Of a stretch of 64,000 nucleotides of DNA, positions 23,440 through 35,381 are shown piece by piece (the first letter of the stretch is position 1; each line of letters starts with the position of its first letter). Under the pieces are notes generated by a model. That model searched no databases, was not told the DNA's origin, and worked only from the letters and a program-made list of their open reading frames with translations. A program made the position numbers and the translations under genes. Origin of the DNA: Basidiobolus meristosporus CBS 931.73 (lineage: Eukaryota > Basidiobolomycota > Basidiobolomycetes > Basidiobolales > Basidiobolaceae); NCBI GenBank assembly GCA_002104905.1, contig MCFE01000189.1, positions 1 through 64,000 on the forward strand. Reading direction: 5' to 3'.

Positions 23440-26400
23440 ATGCGAAAGAACCAGAGAGGTTCAACTGAACCGCTTAATGCGATCGAATCTGAGGAAAACA
23501 TCTCTTCAGGTATGATGATAATTTTTGCATTCCTACTTCATTGATGCTAAGTGATTATCACCATCTAGTCCCCGAATCTGCCGCAGGCATTGAGCAGCCC
23601 GAAAGGAGTTATATCTTCTTACGACCTAGTATAAGACGCCGTCATTCTTCTGAGGGAAACTTCAGAGAATTGTCATCTGAATCTAGTAGTAAACCGAATG
23701 ACTGGGAGACGACACTATTCCTCCTTCGCCAGAAAACAAAAAGCGCTGGTTCCAGTAGCAGGGGGGAAGTAGGCTATATGTTTACAGGCGATAATCCACA
23801 AGCCGACTCGGATGATCTTCAAATCCCTGATTTTGATGGAGTTGACTTGACTGGAAAAAGAATTCAACGACCAGACATGGTAGCCCGTTCTTCAACTGTC
23901 GACAACTTCCCCGGTACCAGTAAGGCGCGGCCTCAAACGGTTCACTTCGATAACAGGCGTGGAAATACCTTTTCGTCCATGCCCTCACTTGACCACGAAG
24001 AGAGTGAAGAGCAGATATCCTCTGATTCGGTAAAGAAGAAGTTTCGCCGTATCATGAATCGCATGTCCTCCTCCGTTATTTTCAATACCACGAACTGGAA
24101 GAAAGGAAAGCCTAAATCAGTATCGGAGATGACACGACTCTCTCCTCTTATGGAAACCGCCCTTGCTGTTCCTATGTTCTGGGTACAGCGAGATGAGTGG
24201 GGTCTCAAGCCGGTAAGCCTTAAAGGATGGCAGGTTAACTTGCCGATCACACACTCAATCTAATTGATGATATTACAGCCCCCGATAGTCTTCAAGTTTC
24301 TCAAGCTCCGAATCACGGAGTCCGATATAAACCCAAACAAACATATTCACCACGATCATTTTTATTTCCGCATCGAGCTGGAGTATGGTGATGTGAAATG
24401 GGTGGTTTATCGACGAATGTACGATTTCGTGCGATTGCATACACTCCTCACGTTTCGGCATTTCCAAGGGAAACTTCCTAAAATCCCCGCCTTTCCTAGC
24501 CAGCTAAGCTATGCTGTTGACAAAGTCTTGGACAAGGTACATGGAGGTACAGGAAGAGATGAAAGACTTCGGCAAATTGCGTACGAGAGAAGAAAGGCTG
24601 TCGAAAAGTACCTATTGAAGTTGATGAGTGTTTTGAATTTGAAGGTCACATTCGAATTCTGCGCTTTTCTGGAAGCTAGTTCTATTTCTTTGATCCGCGA
24701 CTTGGGATGGAAAGGGATTGAAGGCTACCTGGACAATCGAGTGAAGAAAACTACGGGACGATGCTGTAGTGGAACTCGCCCAAGTCGTTGGCGTTCTGAT
24801 TGGATTGCTATAAGAGATTCTTGTGTGATTTTTTGCAACTCCATTAGCGACAGTTCCCCAAAGGATATTCTCCTTTGCAACAAACATTTTGTCGTCGAGC
24901 ACTCGTTGGAGAGCAAAAATCCACTTCGACGAAGGACCATTACCATTGGAAATCGGTTTCGTAGAATCGATCTACGCGCCAGCAGTGAAGCTCATGTTCA
25001 TGAATGGATAAAGAATCTGGAGCAGATTCAAAAAAATTCAATTTGGGTTCAGAGACATCGATTCGATTCCTTTGCGCCGGTCCGTGACAACGTAAAGGCC
25101 AGATGGTATGTTGATGGGCTGGACTACTTTCATGACCTTTCCGAGGCTATTCTCAATGCAAAGCATACCATATATATAGAGGATTGGTGGCTAAGTCCAG
25201 AAATGGTACGCTCTCGGAATAACAGCTTTATCCTAAACTATGCCAGACTGATAACGTATCTATTGACAGTATATGCGACGACCGCCCAAGGACAATCAAG
25301 AGTTTCGCCTAGATCGTTTGTTACTGAAGAAGGCTGAAGAAGGCTTAGCTATTTATATTGTTGTTTACAAGGAAGTGACATACGCATTGCCAATCTCTTC
25401 CCAGTATACAAAAGAGACCCTGAAAAATCTTCATCCAAATATCGTGGTTCAACGGCACCCTGATCACGTTCCTGGCGGTACCATGTTCTGGGCGGTATGC
25501 TTTCAATCTATCAATGTACTCTCTACCCACTCTACTAATTATTTGTCGATTCTTGCTTTCTAATAGCATCATGAGGTATGCTCCTATTTATGTTGCCATC
25601 TGCTGATACTCGAGGCGTATACTAATTGTGTTAATGCTGGTTCAACTAGAAAATGTGTATTGTTGATTCCAAAGTTGCATTCTTGGGTGGGCTTGATCTA
25701 TGTTTTGGGTAAGACTCTTGGCTGCATCTCTTGATGTTTTCGGTTGCTTACTATGTCTAGCCGTTGGGATACCCATACTCATCGACTTGCCGATTATCAC
25801 AAAAATCCTGAGGATGAAATATGGCCTGGGCAAGATTATTCAAACCCTAGAATCAAGGATTTCCGAAACGGTAAATGGCATTCGAGTCTTGATTATGGCG
25901 CAAACTAACTCTTGTTCACTCTTAGTCCAGCAATTTGATATCGATCTCATCAACCGTAAAAAGTTTTCTCGGCTGCCTTGGCATGACGTTGGCCTTTGTG
26001 TCTACGGGAATACTGCACGAGACGTCGAAAAGCATTTTATCGAACGCTGGAACTTCATCAAAAGCTGGAAGGCCACACAGAAGCAAAACATACCCTATTT
26101 GATTCCCAAAGGAGAGTATGCGATTGGACGAGAAGATAACGAACAGAAAGGAAGCTGTCGTGTTCAGGTGCTGCGCAGTAGTTCCGAATGGAGCAGCGGA
26201 ATTGAGAGAGAACATTCAATCTATGATGCTTACATTGAATGTATCCGCAAAGCAAAGCACTTTATATACATTGAAAACCAGTTCTTTGTCACCTCAGCTG
26301 CAGATACCTCTGGCTACACGGTGAAGAACAAGATTGGTATGGCTTTAGTGGAGCGAATCAAGAAGGCACACCAAGAAAAAGCAAAATTCAAAGTAATCGT

Positions 26401-27972
26401 CATTATGCCACTCCTTCCCGGCTTTGAGAACAGCATCGATGCCAGCAATGCCACCACAATCCGCCTTGTTATGCACTGGCAATTCATGTCGATTTGTAAA
26501 GGCAAAAACTCGGTATTCGAGTGCCTAACTGCCGCAGGAATAGTGCCTGAGGATTATATAACATTCTTTGGATTGCGAAACTACGATATCATCAAAAACC
26601 CTAATTATACTGGCCCTAATCCTCAGTCCTCCGTTGATGATGAATTCACCATTGACGAGCCGGATGAGAACGACCCAGATGCTGAGATAGACCAGATATT
26701 TGTGGAAGGTACTCCTGCCGATATCCATGGCAATCTTCCGGACACAACTCAAAGCACATGTTCAGATGGAGTGTCAATGGGATCCGGAAATTCTGAGGCT
26801 ATCACGTTTGATGAGAAGGCGGTGATGAAAATAAGCTCCGCAAGTGAATCAGACAAGAGGAGAGAGTCCTCCATTGCCCCCGATGGGCTCAAGATCGACA
26901 CAGCCCAGGGTCGTTTAAACTTTGAGCCAACAAAGCAACGCATTGGCGCTTCCAATAATAACAGTCGTCAATTGTTGATTCCAGAGTCATCCTCCCATAT
27001 CTCAGTCAATAGCAAGAGCTCTGCCCCCTCGAAAGCTACGAAATCCGAAAACGTACCAATTTCGCTTACTCCGGCCGGCTCTAATGTGGTTACCAGACAT
27101 GAGAAGATCCCAAGCGAGGGGAGATTTATTACAGAACTGACATACATCCACAGTAAGTTGATTATTATCGATGATCGGATAGTACTCTGTGGCTCAGGTA
27201 AAGTGAATCTTCAATTTTGGTTTGATTGCTTCTTTACTCACTCGGTTCGCAGCCAATATCAACGACCGCTCAATGCTTGGAAACCGTGATTCCGAGGTTG
27301 CACTTATAATAGAAGATGAAGAAGGTGTTCCCTCTCGAATGAATGGCAAGGAGGTATATTCATTCGTTATTGCACATCGGTTGCATCGCGTTACTGATCT
27401 TCAAAGCTGTTTTTCAATAGTATTTGGCATCCAAGTTTGCTTACACGCTTCGTTGCCATCTGTTCAAAGAACATCTTGGACTCCTACCTGACATGGATAT
27501 GGCAGAGCTTACGAAGCCATCGTTTGACTCCGCAAATGAATCTGTCCCAGAAGGCAAAAAAACCGAGATCAACGCGGACGAGATCGTCATGGATCCATTA
27601 AGCGATAACTTCAGCAAGTTCTGGCTAAAAACAGCGCAAGAAAACACTGAACTATTCCGGGACGTGTTCCGCTGTGTCCCTGATGATACTGGTAAATATC
27701 TTATTGTCACCGCAAGCCCACAGACGTCATACTTATGTCCCCTTCTTCTAGTGACCACGTGGGATGAGTATAAAGCGTTCGTTCCAGACCCACATATCAC
27801 CAAGTATGGGCACCAAGCGTTGACAAACCTGCCCAAAGATGCGGTCCGCGGCTTGTTGTCACATGTGAAAGGGCATTTAGTACAATTCCCCACACAATTT
27901 TTGAAGGAAGAGAATCTAAACGCCGCAGTATTCTCACGAGAATTTTTGGTTCCCGTTGATGTCTTCATTTAG
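23440..27972 (+). CDS. Phospholipase D with PX and PH domains (Spo14/Pld1 type)
   Basis: PIP2-dependent enzyme that hydrolyses phosphatidylcholine to phosphatidic acid at membranes in secretion, sporulation or growth. Ten exons close in phase to 1322 aa: 23440-23509, 23569-24212, 24279-25205, 25270-25494, 25567-25575, 25650-25708, 25761-25870, 25926-27197, 27253-27353 and 27421-27972. Domains in order are a basic, Ser-rich N-terminus, PX (about 242-360, [12 protein letters not shown]), PH (about 375-490), a first HKD motif (HEKMCIVD, His624/Lys626/Asp631), and a second HKD motif (HSKLIIID, His1090/Lys1092/Asp1097) followed by [11 protein letters not shown] long Ser-rich insert (about 930-1075) separates the IENQFF region from HKD2. 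Exon 5 is only 9 nt and encodes His-His-Glu, so the catalytic His sits in a microexon. Confidence 0.95.
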
Positions 27973-28687
27973 ACTTACCGGGAAAGGTCCATCCCAAATA
28001 GCCTTCATCATGCAATCGCTTGTATATTTGTCCATTAATTATAATTATTTTGTAGCTCGTTGATATTCTCGAATTGGTATTAGGCAATGTACAGTTGCAA
28101 TCTCCTTTGCAACGCGAGTTGCCTCCTCTACCTGAATAGAAATCCATAACATTCACCCCTCGACACTGCAAATTCACCCTAGAAATATCCCACCTTGTCA
28201 TCACATGTATCGTCTAACCTAAATACCAGTATTATCAAAGTAAAGTTTTGTTGGACTTCTCACTAAAAATTCCAACAGATCGATACTGCCTATTGGCTCG
28301 ATACATCAATTTGATTGCCAGGCCAAGACACTTGCATCATAAGCTATGGTAAAGCGACCTTGAATTTTGAGGGCGTCGCTGCCGTCCACCACCTCATTCG
28401 AAGGATGTGAAGCGTCATTAGATACTGTTCTACAAATGTGACATGTCACTTTACTTGATATATGGCACACTACAATATTGTATATTCACCGGTAGATGCG
28501 TAATGTGTTGCGTACACTGTTGAGTTAAGAGAATCACGCTCCATATGTATCTTGAAACATGCGCTTTAAACGCAATATATTCTAGATATTTAACTATGGT
28601 TATTAATCTGAGCAAGTTGGTCGAAAGATTCCAAAGGTACGGATGTGTGTACAAGAAACCGGATCTAGCTAGAGAGAAAGGATGCTC
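27973..28687. other. Intergenic between convergent PLD and VTC1
   Basis: About 715 bp between two 3' ends. I see no gene or repeat. Confidence 0.55.
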
Positions 28688-29171
28688 TTATTCATTGAAA
28701 GTAAATTTGAAAGCAAAAGTAAGCCCTAGAGCGACAAACACGATAATGGTAAGCACACGTAAAGCATTATCGTCGTCTACAAAATAGAAAGAGTTTTAGA
28801 AGGCAATAGACACGAAGTAACTGAGGAGGCCTACCATATGTCCCAGTTTCTTTCCTAGAGATTTTACCAGCACGCCACCTGAACAAGTAGAGGCCATACA
28901 ACATAATTCCCAGCGAGATGATGGATAGGAAGACAGCGGAAACTGTACTCACGGAATCTCCAAAATTCAGGAGGCCGATGGCTACGGCGCCAAGAATTAC
29001 GGACAAATTCATCCAACGGAGAAAGGTACGCTCATTAGCGAAATATGACTTGGGTTGAACTTTGTTAGGCCCTTCGAAAGCGTTGGGCTCTCTCTGGTGG
29101 TTTATGGGCTCACGATAGACTTCAAGGATATCATTCATGTTTGGCGCGACACTTTTCTTGTTTGAAGCCAT
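28688..29171 (-). CDS. VTC1: Vtc1 subunit of the polyphosphate polymerase complex
   Basis: Small membrane subunit of the vacuolar transporter chaperone complex, which makes polyphosphate from ATP and moves it into the vacuole. Two exons, 28835-29171 and 28688-28776, join in phase to 141 aa (yeast Vtc1 is 129) with a 58-nt intron. After a 40-aa hydrophilic tail comes the family core: [30 protein letters not shown], then a second span and YLFRWRAGKISRKETGTYDD. The third span is in exon 2. The N-terminal basic residues near [10 protein letters not shown] match the part shared with VTC4. The VTC4 gene is 2.6 kb away on the opposite strand, in divergent arrangement. Confidence 0.93.
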
Positions 29172-31727
29172 AGTTGACGCTGCTGCTTGCTACACTTACA
29201 ACAATGAAATTTAGCCTAGAGAGATTACGAGTATCTGACAATCAAAAGAAATACTAAACCATTACCCCAATATAGATTTAAACAATCAAACTTCATCTGT
29301 GTAATCTCTGGCTCATGTGCATGCTATCCTGGCTTGAATACGCCAACAAGGCCCACTACACTCAATAAGGAAATGGGATTTAGAATAGAATCCAATGTTT
29401 TCTGCCAATTTCAGTCGACCAGACTATTCCATGGTAACAACAAAGACCATTCATATCTGATCTCACTGATTACCTCTTGCTGGGGATGGATGGATTCCAT
29501 TTAAGAACGGCTTCCAAGGAAGTCCCTGATTTGTGAATGAGCGGTAATTACCATCCATCTTATTTAGCAGGCATCCCCAGCGGGCCAAGAATTCCTCACG
29601 AGACGACAGCTGAATGTGCCTTCTCTTTTCCACACAACGGCCAACTGGAGACAACAACCATATTTAGTTACCAGCTCGACCCATCGATTAAGAAAACCTT
29701 ATCGCTTACCCAATGGCCTATGTAACCATGTGGGTGATCAAATATGGCGGACTGGGCGGAGGTGGATCACCTTTTGCTCGAAAACGGTCACGTCTTAATA
29801 TATTCGGGTGTTTGAAATCTCCGCGTTTTTGTCTGCCTCATGGTTGTAAGGGTTCGACTAGCATCTAAAATTAATGCAGCCAATCTCCAACAGTACTTGA
29901 AGCACGAGCTTTGAAGGCCATATCGGATTCGTAGACTGCAGTTTACTCATTTCTCCAGTACCACAACATGATAGGTGTCAACCCTGGCCGGCAAATATTT
30001 TGCTACTCTTTACTTCAGACCCGCGGAGCTACTGCCAGTAGCTTGTTTATTGCCACAGTGTGCTACAACAATGATCGTAGGAATCTTGGTAATATATCGC
30101 CCTTCTGAACACGCCCATAATCCCGCCTTACTTAAAGGTAGACGTGTGGAGGCTAGTCAAAATGTTGGGTCAGCATGCCCCACTGGTTGGGAAAACTCTA
30201 CCTATCATTCGCATTTGCACCTGAATCTTGCAGGATAAGAACAGTGTTGAAATCGATAGAAATATACAGTCTCCCAGTTGGCAATATAAAACCTTGCCAC
30301 TAATATAGGTCGACGAGCATACGAAGGCACGGTTTTGGCCAGCTTCGATGATTTACCAAATCGGCTTACAAATGCTCTTTGGCGTTTTAAATTCATAAAA
30401 GTTTTGTCTGCGTAGTGGCCAAGCGGCAAGGCAGCAAAAGAGTATTCCAGTATATTCTTACCATAGGGGTTTAGGCCGCACTGTTATCCTCCCACAAGAG
30501 ACATTGTGGATGAGTGATGGAAACAGGTTCTTGATTCTCCTTTTGGATTAGTGGGCGCTTTACCACAGAATGTATTGTCTGGTAGATTTCGTAGAGTACC
30601 AATAGTTTGATATGAATTATACATTGTGATTGTTTGAATTGATCATCAGCAATACCGCTGTAATGTTAATCAACATAAACATGGCACATACGCTATTCAA
30701 CTCCTAAATTCCTGTGCCTCATTCCATCATCAATACGATCATTGCCTGTCTCAGGGACAAGGACTCTGAGTGGCTATGCTGTTGATGGGTGGAGCACATA
30801 TCAAGTGGCATGACTAGTGATATGCCCTGTCAACTTCTTATGTCACTGTAACGGGCATTGATTCCGTTGAGGAAGACAGAGTAGTTGTGGGGGTGCGTAA
30901 ATTGGGTGAAAGTAATATATCCCTCTTACCATGCATAATCGTAAAAACCTGTAAAAGCTTGATAGTGCAGGGGCAATATCGCCTTAATAAAATAGCGATA
31001 GCGTGTATCATAGGTCACCAGTGCCTTGAATTAAGAGCAATGATGAAATCTATCTTGTAACTATGCTCGCCAAGAATAATGTGGCCCCTTCACTTCATAA
31101 TGATGAAAATATACGGTGCATCAGTGTTGGATATTGGGGTGGTGCCTCCAAGCCAAGCATAATCGAACATAATCTCCCGATCATTCGTATTGAATAATCA
31201 GCTTGTGTGCACATGTAGCGCACTACGCAGGCGGAGTACACCAACCCACCTCTTGTCCATTTCCACCCCAAAATTTTGTGGAATGGCCATGTTCGCCAAC
31301 GGCGGGTATTTACCTAATCCGCCTGGGATCTTCGCAGCGGTAATTACCATCTACGACGTAATCACAAAAATTGTAGAACAACAATATCGAAGTCATGTAC
31401 ATTTAGGCGCCGATGATTGATTAATACAGTCAGTATATCATTTATCAAATGATCCAATAACCTAATAATCATGGAAGACTTTCGTGTTACCGAGTCCTAA
31501 AATCCTGATAGGATATACTTTATTTATTAGCAAGAATACCAAATTCGGTTGATACAGGAGAGATATAAATGATTAGTTCGTCATCATGATCCTACATCCC
31601 TTGAGTCCTCTGATTTATCAGCAGATATCAAGTAGCTCCTCTATCTTCCTAAAGCTACATTATTGCCTTGACTTCCTTTCTAAAGGCCTGTTTGAGCTTA
31701 TCGACTAGTTTCACAATATAGAGCACT
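29172..31727. other. VTC1-VTC4 divergent intergenic region
   Basis: About 2.6 kb between the two start codons. No gene is supported. I found no CACGTG Pho4-type site in it, only weaker CACGTC-like words (near 29790 and 30140), so phosphate control through a canonical E-box is not evident. Around 29460-29660 there is a weak protein-like frame on the minus strand. Confidence 0.5.
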
Positions 31728-33851
31728 ATGAAGTTTGGCACTCAGCTGAAAGAGATTTGCTACCCAGAATGGCGTTTCTATTACCTAGACTATGATGGCC
31801 TCAAGCGTATGTTGAAGGAACGTGTCAGTGACAGTTTCACCGAAAAGGACGAAGCCAAATTTGTCGAATATTTAGAAAAAGAACTCGAAAAAGTGTACAC
31901 CTTCCAGACCGTAAAACTTGGCGAAATGACCAGAAGAGTAGAGTTCAGCGAGCAGACAGTAAATAAGCTCTCTAAGGACTCAAAGGCCTCTGAAGATGAC
32001 TATGCCGAGGTTGAGGAGGACATTAATCGTGTTATTGCCGAAGTCAATGAATTGGCTAAGTTCACCAGACTCAACTACTCGGGCTTTATCAAGATCATCA
32101 AGAAGCACGATAAACATACCACGTATGTTTTAAAGCCTATGTTCATGGTGCGCCTAAACGCGCGACCCTTTTACAAGGAAAACTTTGACAATCTACTCCT
32201 GAAGCTCTCCAAGCTCTACGACATTGTCCGTAATTGTGGTCAAACTGGAAGCAGCAAAAGCGCTGCACCCGCTGGCGGATCTCAAAATTTCATTCGCCAG
32301 ACCACAAAGTACTGGGTCCATCCTGATAATGTTATGGAGGTTAAGCTTCTTATCCTGAAGTATCTACCAGTATTGGTCTACAATGCCAAGGAGGGTGGTG
32401 ATTTCAATCCTGCCGTCAGCTCCGTCTATTTTGACAACGAATCTTTTGATCTCTATACTGGCCGTTTGGAAAAATCTGAAGGTGCTGAAGCCATTCGCCT
32501 TCGTTGGTACGGCAAATCCACCAACAACGAGATATTTATCGAGAGAAAGACCCATCGTGAAGACTGGACCGGCGAAAAAAGTGTCAAGGAAAGATTCCCC
32601 CTTAAGGAGAAGTACGTCAACGACTACCTTCGTAGCGATTACACTATGGACAACACTATCCAGAAGTTGCGCGAAAGAGGTGCCAAGTCCGAGAAAGAGC
32701 TTCAAGAGCTCGAGCAACTTGCCAACGAGATTCAGTATACTGTTGTGACGAAGAAGCTTAAGCCTACCGTGAGAACATTCTATAATCGAACTGCATTCCA
32801 GCTTCCTGGTGACGCTCGAGTTCGCATCTCACTGGATACTGAGCTATCATTAATCCGTGAGGATAATCTTGATGGCGTCGAAAGATCCGGCAACAACTGG
32901 CGTCGTACCGACATCGATACTGATTATCCTTTCCCTCAATTGGCTGATTCGGATATCTGTCGTTTCCCGTACGCTGTTCTTGAAGTTAAACTTCAAACTC
33001 AGCATGGCACAGAGCCTCCTGAGTGGGTTACCAACTTGGTCGAGAGTCATCTGGTCGAGTCTGTTCCCAAGTTCTCCAAGTATATCCACGGTGTTTCTAC
33101 TTTGTTGGAATCACGCGTATCTCTTCTTCCGTTCTGGTTACCCCAAATGGATAAGGACATTCGTAAGTCACCTAGCAGAGAGCTTCTATCTATCAAGGAT
33201 TCGGGCAGCAGCCACAGCAACGAAGATAGAACTTCTTCATATGGATCCAGCCGTCGTCATCGCTCTTCACGCCAACAAGAGCCTGAAATTCAAGTCATCG
33301 TCGACGAGTCTTATCAAAGAAACAGCTCCTCTAAGCAAAAGGCAAGAGAGCCTATTGACACCGACTACGATGAAAATGCCCCTCTTCTTGGCGAGTCTCG
33401 TGGTCGCAGCAGAAAGACCAACGGTTCTGGATTTTTCAGTGGCCTCTTCAACAGATCCCGCACACCATCTCCTGATGCACCAAAAGCTCGTAAGCCAGCC
33501 AAACGTATTGCTATTCCCGTTCGTGTTGAGCCCAAGGTTTTCTTCGCCAACGAGCGTACCTTCCTCTCCTGGTTACACTTCACCATCGTCCTTGGTGGTC
33601 TTGCCCTCGGCTTGTTAAACTTTGGTGACACAGTTGGTCAGATTTCTGGAGTTCTTTTTACTCTGATTTCTATGGGAGTAATGATTTACTCTCTGGTATT
33701 ATACCAGTGGAGAGCTGAGCAAATTCGTCAAAGAAGAGCTGGACCATATGATGATCGCTTCGGCCCTGTTGTCCTTGTGGTAGTTCTGTTCTTTGCTGTC
33801 TGCGTAAATTTCTATTTGAAGTTCACAAGCAACTCTTCCAACAAGCATTGA
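31728..33851 (+). CDS. VTC4: Vtc4, catalytic subunit of the VTC polyphosphate polymerase
   Basis: Makes polyphosphate from ATP on the vacuolar membrane and passes it through the membrane part of the complex. A single exon encodes 707 aa. An SPX domain (about 1-150) contains the inositol-pyrophosphate-sensing lysine helix KIIKKHDKH (122-130). The polymerase tunnel domain (about 190-480) contains EAIRLRWYG and [17 protein letters not shown]; Arg257, Arg259 and Lys274 appear to match yeast Vtc4 Arg264, Arg266 and Lys281. An acidic Ser-rich linker (485-600) follows, and a C-terminal three-span membrane domain (about 605-705) has [19 protein letters not shown], shared with VTC1. Retention of the catalytic residues makes it Vtc4 rather than Vtc2/3. 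It lacks introns, unlike nearly all its neighbours. Confidence 0.96.
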   Translation: MKFGTQLKEICYPEWRFYYLDYDGLKRMLKERVSDSFTEKDEAKFVEYLEKELEKVYTFQTVKLGEMTRRVEFSEQTVNKLSKDSKASEDDYAEVEEDINRVIAEVNELAKFTRLNYSGFIKIIKKHDKHTTYVLKPMFMVRLNARPFYKENFDNLLLKLSKLYDIVRNCGQTGSSKSAAPAGGSQNFIRQTTKYWVHPDNVMEVKLLILKYLPVLVYNAKEGGDFNPAVSSVYFDNESFDLYTGRLEKSEGAEAIRLRWYGKSTNNEIFIERKTHREDWTGEKSVKERFPLKEKYVNDYLRSDYTMDNTIQKLRERGAKSEKELQELEQLANEIQYTVVTKKLKPTVRTFYNRTAFQLPGDARVRISLDTELSLIREDNLDGVERSGNNWRRTDIDTDYPFPQLADSDICRFPYAVLEVKLQTQHGTEPPEWVTNLVESHLVESVPKFSKYIHGVSTLLESRVSLLPFWLPQMDKDIRKSPSRELLSIKDSGSSHSNEDRTSSYGSSRRHRSSRQQEPEIQVIVDESYQRNSSSKQKAREPIDTDYDENAPLLGESRGRSRKTNGSGFFSGLFNRSRTPSPDAPKARKPAKRIAIPVRVEPKVFFANERTFLSWLHFTIVLGGLALGLLNFGDTVGQISGVLFTLISMGVMIYSLVLYQWRAEQIRQRRAGPYDDRFGPVVLVVVLFFAVCVNFYLKFTSNSSNKH

Positions 33852-34463
33852 GCTGGATATCCCAACGGAATACTCCCTACTTGTTCATCAATCAGCTCCT
33901 GATTATACATTTAGAACTGCTTCATTTATATGTATAGTTGCCACATGTTGGACCGAAATTCAGGATTTCTACATCCTTGCCTTACCCTATGTTCATTAAT
34001 ATCATCTCGACTTCACTACATTCGTTATTCATGCTAAGCTGCATGGCCAAAAAAAATACATCTTATTAAATTGGTATAACCATTCCGATCATGTCAGAAT
34101 AACTGTTCAATGCACATTTTGAAATTTAAAATCAATAGCCACCTTAATTGCAACCCAAGAGGGGCATTGATGCTCGCTTCATGACTTGAATAAACTTTGC
34201 AATCATCTCCATCGCACATGAAAGCGGCTAGCATTGCCACATGTGCCCACGCATCAACTCACATAGAGTTGTAAATGATCCTATAATCCCTCATCAAAGC
34301 AAGGGAGTGTAACAACATCGTTACCTGCGGGAAAGTACACCGCAGTGATGACAGAGATACTTGCTGGCACGAGGAGTGAGACGAGAATCAGACATTTATT
34401 ACGGACTAAAGTGTGAGAAGCCTGACTGTGTTTGCTATATTGAATTCTAGATGGTCGGAATAT
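33852..34463. other. Intergenic between convergent VTC4 and FAP7
   Basis: About 610 bp joining two 3' ends. No gene seen. It contains a minus-strand AATAAA at 34395-34400. Confidence 0.55.
34395..34400 (-). terminator. AATAAA polyadenylation signal candidate for FAP7
   Basis: The plus strand reads TTTATT, giving AATAAA on the minus strand about 64 bp past the FAP7 stop codon. Confidence 0.4.
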
Positions 34464-35070
34464 CTAGTGAGTACGAATAAACTCCTCGGTCCATTGGCGA
34501 ACTCTTTCTACGTTATCCTCCATTTCATCGATGGTGTTGCTGTTTAATTCAACCACGATTTCCTGGCGGTAGCCCTCGCGAGCTTCGTCCAAAACGACTT
34601 GCATAATTTCGCACTCGATGTTCTCGGTGATTTTGGTCTCGTTGTATCCACGTTTGACTAGACGGTCGTATAGAACGCTGTTATCGGTTCTTAGGACGAC
34701 GACGAGATCGAACCAACGCTCGGGGAAAACATCGCAACTATGGAAGTCGATAATGCAGCCGCCTTGACCCATACGATCCTCGAGTTCATCACATAACTAA
34801 TGCAACATCAGTAAAGAATTGCCTGAGTGTAAATCCTGGGGTAGCACTTACTTTATCATCATTTAGAATGTACGAGTCGTAGGTCTCATCGCGACCGTCA
34901 TGAAGGTTCTTCTCTTTAACCAACTGTCCAACACAAATGTGCTCCAAACCGGTAGCTAAAGCTGCTAATTCGGAGGTTGTGGTCTTACCGGTTCCTGGGG
35001 TACCGGTGATAAGAATGTTGGGTCGGGTCCGTGGAGGATGTTGTGGGATTTGTTCGTCGTCGGAAGACAT
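34464..35070 (-). CDS. FAP7: Fap7/AK6 adenylate kinase-like ATPase in 40S ribosome maturation
   Basis: Small nuclear P-loop ATPase/adenylate kinase that acts with Rps14 in late 20S pre-rRNA cleavage during 40S subunit assembly. Two exons, 34852-35070 and 34464-34796, join in phase to 183 aa (yeast 197) with a 55-nt intron. The Walker A motif GTPGTGKTT is near residue 25, preceded by NILIT. The family motif IIDFHSCDVFPERWFDLVVVL follows in exon 2, then a lid region (LYDRLVKRGYNETKITENI). I chose the Met at 35070 because it gives MSSDDEQ just ahead of the conserved strand. An in-frame Met 24 codons upstream would add a hydrophobic extension the family does not have. Confidence 0.94.
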
Positions 35071-35381
35071 TCTAGCTGTTGGCCAAACGAGCGGGTTCGG
35101 CACTTTTACTCTGAATAAAAAAATTGATTTTTTTTCATACATTCGAGGATTGTCAATTTGATGGAATGATCACCCTAACCCTGAATTCCAGAAGGGGTTG
35201 CGGGTTACGGCCAAGTGCTGACAGTATGGATAACTTGATGTGTAAACAATTCAATCATGCTTGGCGCTAATCAGGTATATTTCCTACTGGCATACTTCCG
35301 TAATCAGTTTCAGCCGTCCCAAGGATTATTCAGTCAAATACTTGTCTCCACTTCAACATACTTGTAAATTCCACTTTGTAT

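Noticed and set aside
27441-27968. 175-codon minus-strand frame
   Set aside because: Exactly antisense to the last exon of phospholipase D.
30412-30490. Possible tRNA-Ser/Leu start (GTGGCCAAGCGGCAAGGC)
   Set aside because: The expected B box and stems are missing further on.
32857-33618. 253-codon open frame in another frame of VTC4
   Set aside because: Lies wholly inside the VTC4 coding region on the same strand, with no domain of its own; an effect of codon bias in the real gene.
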